Shown here piece by piece: positions 22,316 to 35,019 of a stretch of DNA of 64,000 nt (position 1 is its first letter; each line of letters starts with the position of its first letter). The stretch spans positions 56,544,001 through 56,608,000 of the forward strand of contig OZ231127.1 in NCBI GenBank assembly GCA_965153355.1, read 5' to 3'. The notes beneath the pieces were generated by a model that saw nothing but the letters and a program-made list of their open reading frames with translations, had not been told where the DNA came from and searched no databases. Made by a program: the position numbers and the translations under genes. This DNA comes from Flaccisagitta enflata (lineage: Eukaryota > Chaetognatha > Sagittoidea > Aphragmophora).

Positions 22316-22427
22316 AGGTGCGACAAAGCACCTCTGTAACTAGCTATAGCAAACAATCTGTTAGTCGTTGGCGTACATTCGTTTGACGATCCACACGTCG
22401 CACCTTATTGGCCTACTTGGCCTTGTT
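22316..22427 (+). mobile_element. Structured repeat, minimal copy without tetramer core
   Basis: 5' hairpin AGGTGC-GACAAA-GCACCT, 3' arm CGTCGCACCT (22396-22405), terminal hairpin GGCC-TACTT-GGCC, end TTGTT. Only 112 bp, yet it has all structural parts, which defines the core of the family. Confidence 0.88.
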
Positions 22428-22588
22428 TTAATAATCTTTACATGATCTGATTCTGATCCTTCCGACTGGTGGGGCACAGCTGCACAGAGATGTAACTTTT
22501 GTCTCAGCATCAGAATGGGTCATGTCTGCCCGTCCGTTCGTCCATCAAGGAAAAACAATTTCAGTTTTTTTTTCTGCAATTATTCTTT

Positions 22589-22737
22589 AGATGCGTCATC
22601 GCATCTCTATAAGAGGGTCTGTCCGTCCATCCGTCGGTCCGTCGGTCCGTCGGTCCGTTGGTTCGTCGGTCGGTATGTCCGTTACGCTTCCTCTAATATT
22701 ATGCAGATGACGCATCGAGTTGCCCGTCCGGGCTTGT
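22589..22737 (+). mobile_element. Structured (GTCY)n repeat copy
   Basis: 5' hairpin AGATGCG-TCAT-CGCATCT, TATAAGAGGG, core of CCGTCGGT tetramers, 3' arm TGACGCATC (22708-22716). The end hairpin is altered to GCCCGTCCGGGC. Confidence 0.88.
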
Positions 22738-22749
22738 TTTTTATTCAAT

Positions 22750-22915
22750 ATTCATTCATTCATTCATTCATTCTTTCATTCATTCATTCATTTATTTTTT
22801 CATCCCCTCATTCATTCATTCATTTTCTCACTCATTCATGCATTCATTCATGCATTCATTCATTCGTTCATTCATTCATACCTTCATTCATTTATTCATG
22901 CTTTCATTCATTCAT
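22750..22915. repeat. (CATT)n microsatellite
   Basis: Imperfect, directly after the preceding structured repeat. Confidence 0.93.
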
Positions 22916-22999
22916 AGCCTCATGTGGTTTTTCTCTCAATGGCATCCTTGAGCTCTTTAATCCCAACCATAACCATTTTTGTTGTCATGGTTTTCAGAT

Positions 23000-23536
23000 G
23001 TGTTTCTAATGACAACAATCGCAATAATTCCTGTTAATCGCGTTTACAACGTAAACATATACTCTACAAGTCTACATAGATTTTAACAGATTCACGAGTG
23101 GTTGAGCATACCGTAAGAAGGCAAGCCTGTAAAGTGAGAGTAGCTTAGTGTAACACTGCGGAGCGAGTGAGCAGAGCGAGCTGAGTGAGCAAATGAACGA
23201 AGCAAACGACCGAGTGTTCTTGACTAAACGCGGTTGTCACATGCGGAAACAGGCGCTTACTGTTATATCAAAATTAAGGTTGTCAGATAACACGTGGAAA
23301 TTTGAGAATAAAATGTTTTGTCGTAATTATCATTTTCAGCGGAAACTACTGCGTGGGACTGCCATCTCGACTATCTAAGAGTTAAGATCGCCTTCTCTAA
23401 GACCGCCATTTTCTCCGAACCGTTGCAAGAGATCGTGGCTCCATCTTGTGGTTAAAGAAATCTTTAATAAAGACACTCGGCAAATTCTGCGGAGAGGCAG
23501 GCATAGCCCGCAGAGGAGGAATCCGTTGCACTCACC

Positions 23537-23590
<54 letters not shown>

Positions 23591-24130
23591 ACGACGACGA
23601 CGACGACGACGACAGGTTTGGCGATGAAGGTAATGAGTATGAGGACGACGACAACGACGACGGAAACGCAACCAGAGAAAGGAATGACAACGCGTTGCAA
23701 CGACGACAAACGATCTAAAGAGTGATCGTTTTCAACTGGAAAACATCTTTTTATTCTTAAACATATTCTTTCAATGTTTTGAAATCAATTTGCTTTTAAA
23801 GCACTAAATTTAATATTTTTTATCTCCGAATTCTATGGGTCTGATATGAATAGTTTACCCGCAACATCAATTTGAAGCATAACAAGTATTTTCACCTACA
23901 CAAATAGCTTTAAAAGTTACATTTACATGATTACATCACTGATTTTGAATTAGATTGCTTCAATGTTTAGGTAGCTTCAACTGCTGATGCCTGATTGGTT
24001 TCAAATGAAGCTTGATTCGAATTTTTCTCATTTAAAACCAATATCATATCATATCATTAGAGATAGTTAAAAAAATGTGTAAAACAATTAATTGAGCTAA
24101 AATTAGAATCATACATCCAATTAAAAATCG
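23000..24130. other. No gene; (CGA)n array inside
   Basis: (CGA)n at 23540-23615 and a diffuse continuation to 23705. Otherwise AT-rich with no recognised feature. Confidence 0.6.
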
Positions 24131-24135
24131 ATACA

Positions 24136-24534
24136 GTGTCAGTTGAGACTGAGCAGCGTGCAACAGAAAAATTTACAGGAAGAAGAATAAAAGCGGCTAG
24201 ACAATTGTCAGAGATGAATGCGGTAAGAATCAACGCGATGACAGCGAAAGAAATGGCGGCGATGAAAGCTGAACAATTGTCAGAGAAGATAGAGACGGGT
24301 ACAACGAAAACAGCTACGAGAATGAAAAAGATGACAGCGATGGAAAAGGGCACGATGACAGCAAGAGAAATGTCGACGCTGACAGATAAACGATTGTCCG
24401 CGATGACAGCGCCAAGAATGAAAACGAAAGCGAACGAACGAACGAACGTATCAAAGTCAAAGGCGGCTGAAGCGAAACAGCGGCGAATAATGGCATCGAG
24501 CGTAAAAGAGGTGACTCGATTGTCGCCGAAAATT

Positions 24535-24579
<45 letters not shown>

Positions 24580-25275
24580 AAGCCAAACTCGATAAAGTCG
24601 TCATTGGCTGTGGTCGGGTGGGTTGGAATACATTCAAAGGCTAAAGAAGCGATGGCCGCGTCGATGGAAGCGTTGATGGAAAAGTCTACGGAAACATTGA
24701 TGGAAGCGTATACGAAAGCGTCGATGGAAGCCTCTACGGAAGCGTTGTTGGAAGCGACTACGGAAACATCGATGGAAGCGTATACGGAGGCGTTGTTGGA
24801 AGCGTCGATGGAGGCGTCTATGAAAACATCAATGGAAGCGTCTACGGAAGTGATGATAGAAGCGGTAAAAACAACGTCAACTCTAAAAGTAGCGGCAACG
24901 ACAATGGCACCGACGACGACGCTGACAGGGGTAACAAGAGCGGCAACGAGATCGGATACGGTTTCGAAAGCGAAAACCGAAGCGGCGTTGAACCCATTAT
25001 TCGAAAGGGCGCTGCCTACGCAACCTACGTCTCAGCAATGTCTGCCGTCAAATCAACTTTTGTCTATTTCATCGAAAACCGAAACCGACGCTGACAACAA
25101 ACAAACGTGCGATATCCGAGAAGAGTCATTAAATTCGGCGATAAAGACACATCAAACCGTCGCAAACGATAACGATAATGATGATGGTGATGGTACTGGA
25201 GGTTTTGGTGGTGGTGGTGGTGGTGGTGGTGGTGGTGGTGGTGGTGGTGGTGGTGGTGGTGGTGGTGAGTGGTGA
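24136..25275 (+). CDS. Uncharacterised 379-codon repeat-rich open frame (doubtful)
   Basis: Open for 1.1 kb from a plus-strand frame (the first Met is doubtful). The protein would be built on a four-residue repeat, E-A-[ST]-[MTL] (clear at about residues 175-240), preceded by a degenerate TAM/MTA version, a Thr run, and a terminal Gly run from (GGT)n. The repeat comes from a 12-bp DNA unit (GAAGCGTCGATG-like). Because 12 is a multiple of three, a stop-free unit gives a long open frame by itself, so coding is unproven. No known family recognised; no splice context. Confidence 0.2.
24640..24870. repeat. 12-bp tandem repeat (GAAGCGTCGATG-like)
   Basis: About 18 imperfect units with phase kept throughout. 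Confidence 0.85.
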
Positions 25276-25360
25276 AACTGGCGGTGGTGGTGAGTGGACG
25301 TGGTGGTGGTGGACGTGGTTGTGGTGGCGGCGGTGGTGGTGATGGTGGTGGTGGTGATAT
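25200..25360. repeat. (GGT)n triplet array
   Basis: Pure to 25266, then mixed with GGC and GAC triplets. Confidence 0.95.
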
Positions 25361-25650
25361 TGATGGCTGATAACAGAAAAGAAAGACGACGGCGACGATG
25401 ACGACGGGGAGGGAGAGAAAAATCCGCCCGACAAAACCATGAAATATCAATTCTGAATCTAAAGCGGAGCGGCAAAAGTCGCCTGACTTTGAATTAGCAG
25501 ATAATAAATCGGCTATTTTGGATAACAAACAAAAGCTGCGACGAAACTCGATAAAACAGAAAATAATGACATGGCTTAATGTGGAGATGATGGCAACTTG
25601 TCAGGGACTGTGAAAATGGCTACATAACTAACAAGAATGTCAGACAACAT

Positions 25651-25666
25651 AAACAGCAACAACAGC

Positions 25667-25721
<55 letters not shown>

Positions 25722-25722
25722 C
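25651..25722. repeat. (CAA)n microsatellite
   Basis: About 22 near-perfect units. It is in frame in a short plus-strand open segment (25637-25900) with an acidic stretch after it, too short to call a gene. Confidence 0.93.
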
Positions 25723-26319
25723 CGGTGAAGATGGTGACGATGAAGTTGAAAATCAAAAGAATATCGAATTGGAAGGTGAACAAATTACAGATATCGATGA
25801 GGAAGACGACGGGTACAATCGCTCACCGCAGTATTGGTCATTAGAATCATGTGAGGAAAACAGAGAGAGAGAGAGAGAGAGAGACAAATGGACGGATTAG
25901 CGCCCCTAGGGAGACCGCATGGAATGGATGTCATAGTGAGGGCTTCGTTTCTTTATGCTGCTTTCCTTTATTGGTTACATTTCATTGGTGTTTCAGATTC
26001 ATCGTCTTGGCGCAATCGGGTTTGCTGGTAACGTCTTTGGTAATCTCTTTGCGCAGCTGAAATTTTCAGTCTCTCCTCCTTATTTCCCCCCATTTTTTTC
26101 AAGCCACTTTAAGTCGGGAATCCGTCGGAGAGTGGCAGCAAATGTTGGAGAAGAAACTTCATCAGCTCTCAAGCCGAGAGACTAATTTGTGGTTCCTTGA
26201 AAGATGCTGGAATAGATTCCATTGTAAGAAGAGTTATGAAGACAGAGATGAGAAAACGGGAAGATAGGGCTCAAGGCCACCGCTGGCTGTGGTTTTCACA
26301 TTGTTTGGTGTATGTTGTG

Positions 26320-26515
<196 letters not shown>

Positions 26516-26679
26516 AAAGTGGCCTAGGGCCGGGACTAAATACCCTAAATCACTTTAGCTACCCAGTTAACTCTAATAACTACTCGTCAATTAAGTTTCA
26601 TACATGTAATGATATTAATAACACCACTTACACAATTTACTATTCTTCTCTTGCCTTTACTTTGTACCTTTAAAGCCAA

Positions 26680-27380
26680 AGGCCAAACTTGAAAGCGTGA
26701 AAGCCAAAGGCCAAACTTGAAAGCGTGAAAGCCAAAGGCCAAACTTGAAAGCTGCAAAGCTGCAAAGGCTGCTTGAAAGCATGAAAGAAAAGGCCAAACT
26801 TGAAAGCATGAAAGCAAAAGGCCAAACTTGAAAGCATGAAAGCAAAAGGTCAAACTTGAAAGCATGAAAGCAAAAGGCCAAACTTGAAAGCATGAAAGCA
26901 AAAGGCCAAACTTGAAAGCATGAAAGCAAAAGGCCAAACTTGAAAGCATGAAAGCAAAAGGCCAAACTTGAAAGCATGAAAGCAAAAGGCCAAAACTGAA
27001 AGCATGAAAGCAAAAGGCCAAACTTAGCACTGAAAGCAAAAGGCCAAACTTGAAAGCATGAAAGCAAAAGGCCAAACTTGAAAGCGTGAAAGCAAAAGGC
27101 CATACTTGAAAGCGTGAAAGCAAAAGGCCAAACTTGAAAGCATGAAAGCAAAAGGCCAAACTTGAAAGCGTAGGGCCAAACTTGAAAGCGTGAAAGCAAA
27201 AGGCCAAACTTGAAAGCGTGAAAGCAAAAGGCCATACTTGAAAGCGTGAAAGCAAAAGGCCAAACTTGAAAGCGTGAAAGCAAAAGGCTATACTTGAAAG
27301 CGTGAAAGCAAAAGGCCTAACTTGTAAGCATGAAAGCAAAAGGCCAAACTTGAAAGCGTGAAAAGGCCAAACTTGAAAGA
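26680..27380. repeat. 28-bp minisatellite, about 25 units
   Basis: Unit: GAAAGCATGAAAGCAAAAGG followed by CCAAACTT. Units vary at AGCATG/AGCGTG and AAAGGCCAAA/AAAGGCCATA, with three shortened units (26745-26790, 27027, 27172). All minus-strand frames are open because of the repeat, giving a false 250-codon frame. Confidence 0.95.
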
Positions 27381-28020
27381 TAGAGCATCGCAGTGCCTGA
27401 AATAATCCTCCCTATCTTATCAAATGCCCCGGAGAATTAATTACCCATCCTACTTTAATGTGAAAAGATCGTGAGAGAAAGATTGGGGCAGTCACGATTT
27501 CAAAGAGGGGAAAATTCCGTTCTCAAACAAAAGAGAATTACTCAAATCAAAATCTTAAACTTAAATGTAGTTGTTGACTCAAACTTTGTCAACAAGGGAA
27601 AGATGAGTGTAAGCATCGTAAACGTGAGGTGGTTGTTGACGCAAAAGCTTTGTCAACAAGAGATAATGTAACATGAAATCTTAACTTATTTTCATGAACG
27701 TAATGAAAAGCTTACAAGCATCATTAACTTCAAGGTGGTTGTTGATGCGCAAATCAACAAAGGAAAATTACTTAGAATCGTCTCATGGATAGAGTAATCG
27801 TGAATAGGAGAAAAAAGAAACAAATTACATTCAAAAATGATACTGCCATGAGCCTCAAAATGGTCGATGACGATTTAAGAATGTAGAAAAATTAAGCACC
27901 TCTAACTGCATTGTGTAGTAGATGCGAAGAAAAAGCTTGAAACTTAAAAATGGAAGCGTCATTAATCGCGATGTAATTGTTGACGCAATCAAAACCTTTC
28001 CCCCCCCCTACCCCCCACGT
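27380..28020. other. Non-coding gap
   Basis: The phrase AACTTTGTCAACAA / GCTTTGTCAACAAG recurs at 27582 and 27645, with GTGGTTGTTGA-type words at 27630 and 27732. It may be an old tandem duplication. Nothing else seen. Confidence 0.45.
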
Positions 28021-28524
28021 CCTTCATTCCATGTAAATCTAACCCAAAGAACCAATGCCTGACAGCGAGTTGCAGTTGGAGAGAGTAGGAAAAGGTCGTA
28101 GGAGCGGAGGTGTAGCAGAATCGTTGACGCGTAAACTCGTACTAGAGCAGCGTGCAGGAGCGTCGAATTGAATCGTATCATTGGGGCTTATCACTGAAGC
28201 CATATTTCTTATCATAACGGTGGGCTCTTTTATCACTATAGCAGCTTTCATTGAAACTTGAGGCGTATTTCACGTTGGCAAATTTGAAGAATAAATGCAA
28301 GTCAATGAGAGCATGAACTAACTGACGAGAAATAGCTAAAAAGAGTGAGAGTATAAAGAGCAACAATCAAAATGTTAACACTAAAATGCCATCTTCTCTT
28401 CGTCGAATTGAGCGAAGCTGCCGAAGATAAGCATTGAACTCATTCTCACTTTTTCTTCCCTTCATGATGACGTAGCGTTGGTAACGTAATCGGAAGGCCC
28501 GTGACATCGTTTCCGTGGGAAAAG

Positions 28525-28790
28525 GGTTGGGGTGGCGGCCGGGAATCTTGTGGGGTGGCGGCCGGGAATCTTATGGGGTGGCGGCCGGGAATCTCGTGGG
28601 GTGGCGGCCGGGAATCTCGTGGGGTAGCGGCCGAGGAATATCGTGGGGTAGCGGCCGAGAATATCGTAGCGTAGCGGCCGAGAATATCGTTGCGTAGCGG
28701 CCGGGAATCTCGTGATTGTGGCCCGTAGAAGCATGGTTGTGGCCCGTAGAAGCGTGGTTGTGGCTCGTAGAAGCGTGGTTGATTTTCGAG
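28525..28790. repeat. Two adjoining minisatellites (23 bp and 21 bp)
   Basis: GTGGCGGCCGGGAATCTCG plus TGGG repeats to about 28710, then GTGGCCCGTAGAAGC plus ATGGTT to about 28785. Confidence 0.9.
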
Positions 28791-28799
28791 TGGAGACGG

Positions 28800-29930
28800 A
28801 GAATTCTTCTCTTTCTTCTTTTCCTCCTCCTGGACTCGAACTCGTAGCGTCGAAGACATGGCTTTATTCTTCGTCCTCTTACGAAGAAAAGTTGAGGGGG
28901 AAAAAATCTTTTCTTTTTCCGCTTTTTTGCCCTCTCGTAAATCTTCTCGTCGCAAAGTTCCCGACGAGTGGTCCCTCGGAAAAAAGGGAGAAAAGGAGAG
29001 GCTTTGTAGTTTCCAGATGACGACGGACTGCCGTCAGATGGATCCTTGCTGTCTGCAGATAAATTTTGGTAGTACTGCAGATGAATTCTGTGGTCTGTGC
29101 AGATGTTCGGATTTATCGATAGAGGAAGTTTGGTAGTCTGTAGATGATGTCAACAGATGACTGACGGAGGCTTGGCAGTCTACAGATAACGACCGAAGAT
29201 CGAAGCCCAAATGACGCTTTAAAAGTAAATGCAGTCATTGCTCCAAATGTGATGAGAATTCTATGAAGTTATTTAGACAAATATTAATACGTAGTTACAC
29301 AATACACACTGCTGTAATAAGTTATGTATGGTCATATATAGTTATATTTATATAGTAGTAGGTATTTTTGTATATTTTCGAATAGAAATATATAGTTATA
29401 TACAGTAATATTTTTAGTAATATAGGTCGGACAGGAGCTTTGTCGGACATAGATTGGAGGCGGCAGCTGCTAAAATCTCGGCTCAGATACGCCGCTGATC
29501 GTCATCATCATCATCATCATCATCGTCATCGTCATCGTAATCATCATCATCATCATCATCATTACTGTTACGAATTGTCATAAAACCATTACAAAAATGC
29601 AATTCTCGTGTATGCAACTCTGCAGCCGCCATCATTCAGATATGTCGGTCCATCGGTCGGCCTTCGCATCTACGTTTACTTCAAAGTATACTCAATTTTC
29701 ACGGGTGAATGATCTTCTAAGTCCCACTACCAAACGGCTGGCGATCAGAACAGCGTTTAATTTTATGGTTTTCCCCTGTTTCATTATTTGAAGGGGCACC
29801 ATGAATTTCATAACATCATATACAGTGCAGCCTTATCCAAAATCTTGTCGATTTTTTTTCTCGTCGAGTTCGGTGCAATGACAGGCTTGACGTATTTTTG
29901 CCTCATCACCCTTTCCTTACTCTACCTCAG
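28800..29930. other. Non-coding gap with a (CAT)n run
   Basis: CTGCAGAT/GTAGATGA words recur at 29030-29190. (CAT)n with CGT interruptions at 29500-29562. No gene supported. Confidence 0.5.
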
Positions 29931-29943
29931 CTGGTACATTTTT

Positions 29944-30082
29944 AGTCGCGGACACGTGACTCCACACTTTGCTGTGTCGGTCGGTCCGTCGGTCCTGTAA
30001 CCTTTTTAAATTGCGAGCGGTTTTTGCATTACCGCCCCTGCCCGACCGTCCGCGACTGTCCTGCCGCGTATCCGGCCTTGTT
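29944..30082 (+). mobile_element. Structured (GTCY)n repeat copy
   Basis: 5' hairpin AGTCGCG-GACA-CGTGACT, short GTCGGTCCGTCGGTCC core, 3' arm GTCCGCGACT (30048-30057) exactly complementary to the 5' arm AGTCGCGGAC, end TATCCGGCCTTGTT. Confidence 0.9.
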
Positions 30083-30210
30083 TTCCTGACTCCGCACCAC
30101 AGATGGTAAGAAACAGATTTTCATCTCCCGTCCAATTTTTTCTGGGCCTATGAATCGACCTGGGAGATCAAACATGAGTTTTTTTTTGTTGGATAATCTG
30201 TTTGAATATC

Positions 30211-30212
<2 letters not shown>

Positions 30213-30261
<49 letters not shown>

Positions 30262-30267
30262 GTGTAA

Positions 30268-30327
<60 letters not shown>

Positions 30328-30365
30328 CAGTGTGTGTGTATGTCTGTCTGTCTGTCTGTCTGTCC

Positions 30366-30446
<81 letters not shown>

Positions 30447-30462
30447 CTCTCTCTCTCTCTCT
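30213..30462. repeat. (GT)n-(GTCT)n-(AT)n-(CT)n compound microsatellite
   Basis: (GT)n to 30336, GTCT to 30364, (AT)n 30369-30442, short (CT)n after. The (AT)n block is self-complementary. Confidence 0.96.
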
Positions 30463-31122
30463 CCTGTTTCTCTCTGTTCCAACGCAATCTCGACAGCATC
30501 TGCGTCTCGTTTTGTCCTTGTCTTCACAGAAGCTTCTTCGCTTCTTAACTTCTACCTCCCCCTTGAGGTTGTACATTCAATCAATTCTGCTTTTCAAACA
30601 AAAGGTACCGACTTCTGGTGATTCGCGAGACCCTTCATTCACGCTACATCGCTTTTTAAGAGCAAATACAGTACACCTATTGAAAAAAACGACATACCGC
30701 GCCGACTGGAAATCCAGCTTAAACAAATATAAATACGGATTTGGGGCCAAAAAGATCATCTGCGCCCAAAAAACTATGGCGATTAAGAAGGACATATTTC
30801 TCTTCCATTGCTACGTAGAATCGTATCATCCATGGGCACTCACTCCCCAAAACGACAGAAAGTCGTATTTCAATTCGTGTCCTAGGTATATAGCCAGGTG
30901 CGTCTGTTTACTGCTCACTGTGCTTAAAAAAAAACAAACCTTGAGTGAAAAATCATATAACTGTGGGTTTCTCTGGATTTTTGTGTAGTATTGGAGTATA
31001 ATAACATGAAACTAGTAAAAACAAAATCATTCCCTGAGCGCTTTTTTCAGTAATCCTCAGAATAAAAAAAAGTTTGACCCATTTTTATTGCAGATTCTTA
31101 TGTGTTGTATTGATTCATTTTT

Positions 31123-31320
31123 AGTCGCGTGCTACGCGACTCTACACCCCGCTTTGTCGGTCCGTCCGTCGGTCCATCCGTCCGTCGGTCCGTCCATCGG
31201 TCCGTCACACTTTACTTTTTTTGGGGTTTTCGGGGTTTTTGGCATCACTGCTCCTGCCAAAATGATCTGGTAACCTCAATTTGGGCCTCTGCCCACCCGC
31301 ACGCGACTGGGGAAGCCGTG
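31123..31320 (+). mobile_element. Structured (GTCY)n repeat inserted in a foldback element
   Basis: 5' hairpin AGTCGCGT-GCT-ACGCGACT (a perfect 8-bp stem), core of CCGT/CGGT tetramers, 3' arm GCACGCGACT (31299-31308). The terminal GGCC hairpin is missing, and the host-element sequence resumes at TTGATTCC. Confidence 0.9.
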
Positions 31321-31932
31321 TTGATTCCATATTGTTACTCTATGCAAAATTTCCTTTCATTTGATAGATTACACTATATGGTTAGGTTGCAGTGCACTGG
31401 AACAGCAAATTTGGAAAATCATTTTGCATGAAATTCCTAATCTCTCTCTGAATGCAAAATTTCGCATTTCTAAAAATATGGCCCTATTCTTATATGTCTT
31501 AAGAACAGGACCATGTTTTTAGAAATGAAAATTTATGCATTCAGAGACAGATTAAGAATTTCATGTGAGACAAGTCAAGGAATGGATGCTAATTTTCATT
31601 TTTTCTCTCAATTTTTCCAACTGATTTTGAAGACGTAAATGATTCTCAATGCAAATAGATAAATAATCTAGACTAAAGATATGATTTCTTTTCAAAAAAT
31701 TGTTAATTAGTCATTTAATTTTTTTTCTAGAATATGGTCTGACCGTGAAAATTGCTTCGTGGTGTGCACCTTGACTTAAATAGAGAAATTCAGTTTTCGT
31801 TATTTGAGCCACACATTTGATTAACAATATGTAATCAAAAATTGAGTAAACACATCTCAGTAGACTCTGCATGGAAAAAGAACGCAAGGGGAACAGTTTT
31901 TTTCTTGCTACTTTTATGTTACTGCACCCCAA

Positions 31933-32906
31933 TAACCTTGGCGTCATAAAAAATGGCGGATTTTTAAAACCTATTTCAACAAACCTAATTTGATAGAAAC
32001 TAAGGAAAATTGGTGATGTCTAGAAAGCTCTTCGAAAGATCTTTCATTTGAGTCGTGTCGCAACATCGTCGCTCAAATGGTTTAGAAGCTACATCAATTT
32101 GAAAAACACTTCTCTTTTTTCACCCTTACGGTGTGTCACCGATCATAACTTAAACATAATCTCTTAAAAACCGTACTTAACCTTATCCGATTAAGATAAA
32201 ATTTGATATGGTAGTACAAGATAGGTGCCTTTAACAGCTCCTAAAACTTCATCCAAATCGGACAACTTTTACTATCATTTTCACCATGCAAAAGATTTTA
32301 ATATTGGTTTGCAAAACTGTGGTTTGAAAGAATCAGTGATTGGATTTTATTGAGCGTTTTGCTCGTGGATATATGGTTGAAATTGTGAAAAATCAATGAC
32401 AGTTTTAGAGTGCTTTCAAAGTTCTATATTTAGGGCCCTCAACCAAAGAAGTAAACTGGGTGTGAGCTCAAATAATTCAGAAATAAACAAGTTTTTTTAA
32501 AAATTGCATCATTTTTCAAGAATTTGGATGAGGGTTAGTAAAGGAACATGCAAAAACCATAGTAAAAAATTTACGATTCTCACAAAAATTGAACCGATAT
32601 TAGTAGACACACAATTTAGACATCACTGAAAATTTGAAGGCAATCGGACCAAATCTTCTATCATTTTGGTAAGAATGAAATTATTAGGTGACTTTTTTTA
32701 ATGACACACCGTATGGGTAAAAAATAGAGGTTTTCTTTGAATCACTGTAATTTCTAAACGGTTTGAGCTACCATGTCCAGACACGACTCAAATGAAAGAT
32801 CTTTCAAAGAGCTTTCCAACCATCACCAATTTTCTTTAGTTTCTCTTAAATTAAGATGGTTAAAATAGGTTTTAAAAATCCGCCATTTTTTATGACGCCA
32901 AGGTTA
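31933..32906. mobile_element. 974-bp foldback MITE with TA boundaries
   Basis: TAACCTTGGCGTCATAAAAA at the left and its complement at the right. Arms share GGCGGATTTTTAAAACC, GAAAGATCTTTCATTTGAGT and GGTGTGTCA words in inverted order. No coding sequence. A related single end (TTGACGCCATGGTTA) is at 38637. Confidence 0.9.
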
Positions 32907-33396
32907 CTACACAAAACTGCGGTAAAACCTACTGTTTTGTCATTTTTCACTCAGAAATGTTTTAAAAGCACAGTGTCCGTACTTGCTTCCATACAATCAC
33001 GATCACGATAGAATACAGAGATTGCTTTTAACAATGACTCATACATGGGTGGAAGACAACACTGGAGATGGGCGTACGATTTGTAAAAAAAATTTACAAT
33101 CAATGATTATGAAAACTTATATTTCATAGAGAGGCTGTTCTTACTCGGCGACAGTGTTTTTCTCATCTATCATTTTTTGTCACTATTATGTCCCTATAAA
33201 AAGTATGACTGATATAGAGAGAAGCCATTTCCACCACAAAGAATGACCTTTTCTCACCAAGATTCTTTGACCCTTTCTAAATCTAGGCTTAACACAAATA
33301 AAACATCGACCCCCTTTCCCCGGCTTCCGTTGCCCAAAACTCGTGGATCTCGAGGGTAAGGAGGGAGGAAAGTTTGACATGATGATGTTTGACTCA

Positions 33397-33770
<374 letters not shown>

Positions 33771-34126
33771 ATATGTGTGAATATCAGTATATGTGTGTAT
33801 ATGTGTGTGACTGTTTGTGTGTGATTGTGTGTATGGGCCTGGGAAAGAGATAGAGTGTGCTCCTAAACATGTGGTAGTGACTAGTGTGCCCTTTTTGTTT
33901 CCAATCTGCCTTCGGCTGTTACCTGTCCTTTCCTGTCAAAAGAAAGAAGAAAGGGAATTTCCCCTTACGACTGGGCGTAAAATATTAGTGTCTACAATAC
34001 TGCTAGGTTATTTCAATCCGACCGCCGTTTGGTGTCCATAGCCGTTGATTTGTTTATCAATTTATCGTCAATCGTCCATTCTCTATGGTATGGATTTATC
34101 TATCTTTTTCTCTCTAATTTTTTCAG

Positions 34127-34451
<325 letters not shown>

Positions 34452-34796
34452 ACTAAGCGAAAATCTACACATCAAGTTTTCACCAGATATTTCTTTTTCT
34501 GGTTTAGTGAATTCTGTTTTGACGGGGGAGCGAAGAAATCGTCTCTTGCTTGATTTAACCTCTTGGAATCAACTGACGACTGACAACTTAAAGAGAAAAA
34601 GATTTTTTATTCACTTACTTTCTTTTGGATTTTGCATATTCGATGACTCTACACTTTGAATAAGAAAAGAAACTACATGGAGCAAATGATCATCTTCCTC
34701 ATGAAGTCGTCGTCTTCGTTAATGTCGGTGTTTTCCATTTTGAGATTTCTATGGTTTGGAATGATTTCATCAAAATTCAAATTCGCTTTTTTAAAG

Positions 34797-35018
34797 AACA
34801 AGGCCGGATACACGGCTACCTTAGTCGCGTGCGGGTGGGCAGGGGCAGTATTTGAGTTACTAAAGCATTTGGCAAGGAGCAGTGAGGCCAAAGACCGTAA
34901 AAACATAAAAAAGTAAAATGGGGACCGACCGACCGACCAACCGACCGACCGACCAACCAACCGACCGACCGACCGACCGACGGACAAAGCGGGGTGTAGA
35001 GTCGCGTAGCACGCGACT
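34797..35018 (-). mobile_element. Structured (GTCY)n repeat copy, complete
   Basis: In the family direction (minus): AGTCGCGTGCTACGCGACTC, a core of about 18 GGTC tetramers, 3' arm GCACGCGACT, then GTAGCCGTGTATCCGGCCTT and GTT. One of the two most complete copies. Confidence 0.92.
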
Positions 35019-35019
35019 A

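Larger units (their letters stand above)
30916..32975. mobile_element. CACTG-family foldback element carrying two insertions
   Basis: Ends CACTGTGCTT and AAGCACAGTG with AAAAATCATATAACTGTGGG inside the left end. The body matches 13642-14540 (for example TTCCTTTCATTTGATAG at 31355). It is interrupted by a (GTCY)n repeat (31123-31320) and by the 31933-32906 element. Flanking 4-mers do not match. Confidence 0.8.

Noticed and set aside
24314-24637. Minus-strand Ser-rich frame
   Set aside because: Antisense of the 12-bp repeat and (ACG)n run.
26587-27339. 250-codon minus-strand frame
   Set aside because: Produced by the 28-bp minisatellite; neighbouring frames are equally open.
28446-28955. 169-codon minus-strand Pro/Arg-rich frame
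   Set aside because: Mostly the 23-bp and 21-bp minisatellites; coding not supported.
29500-29562. Possible CRISPR-like spaced repeats
   Set aside because: It is a (CAT)n microsatellite with CGT interruptions; no spacers, and the genome is eukaryotic.
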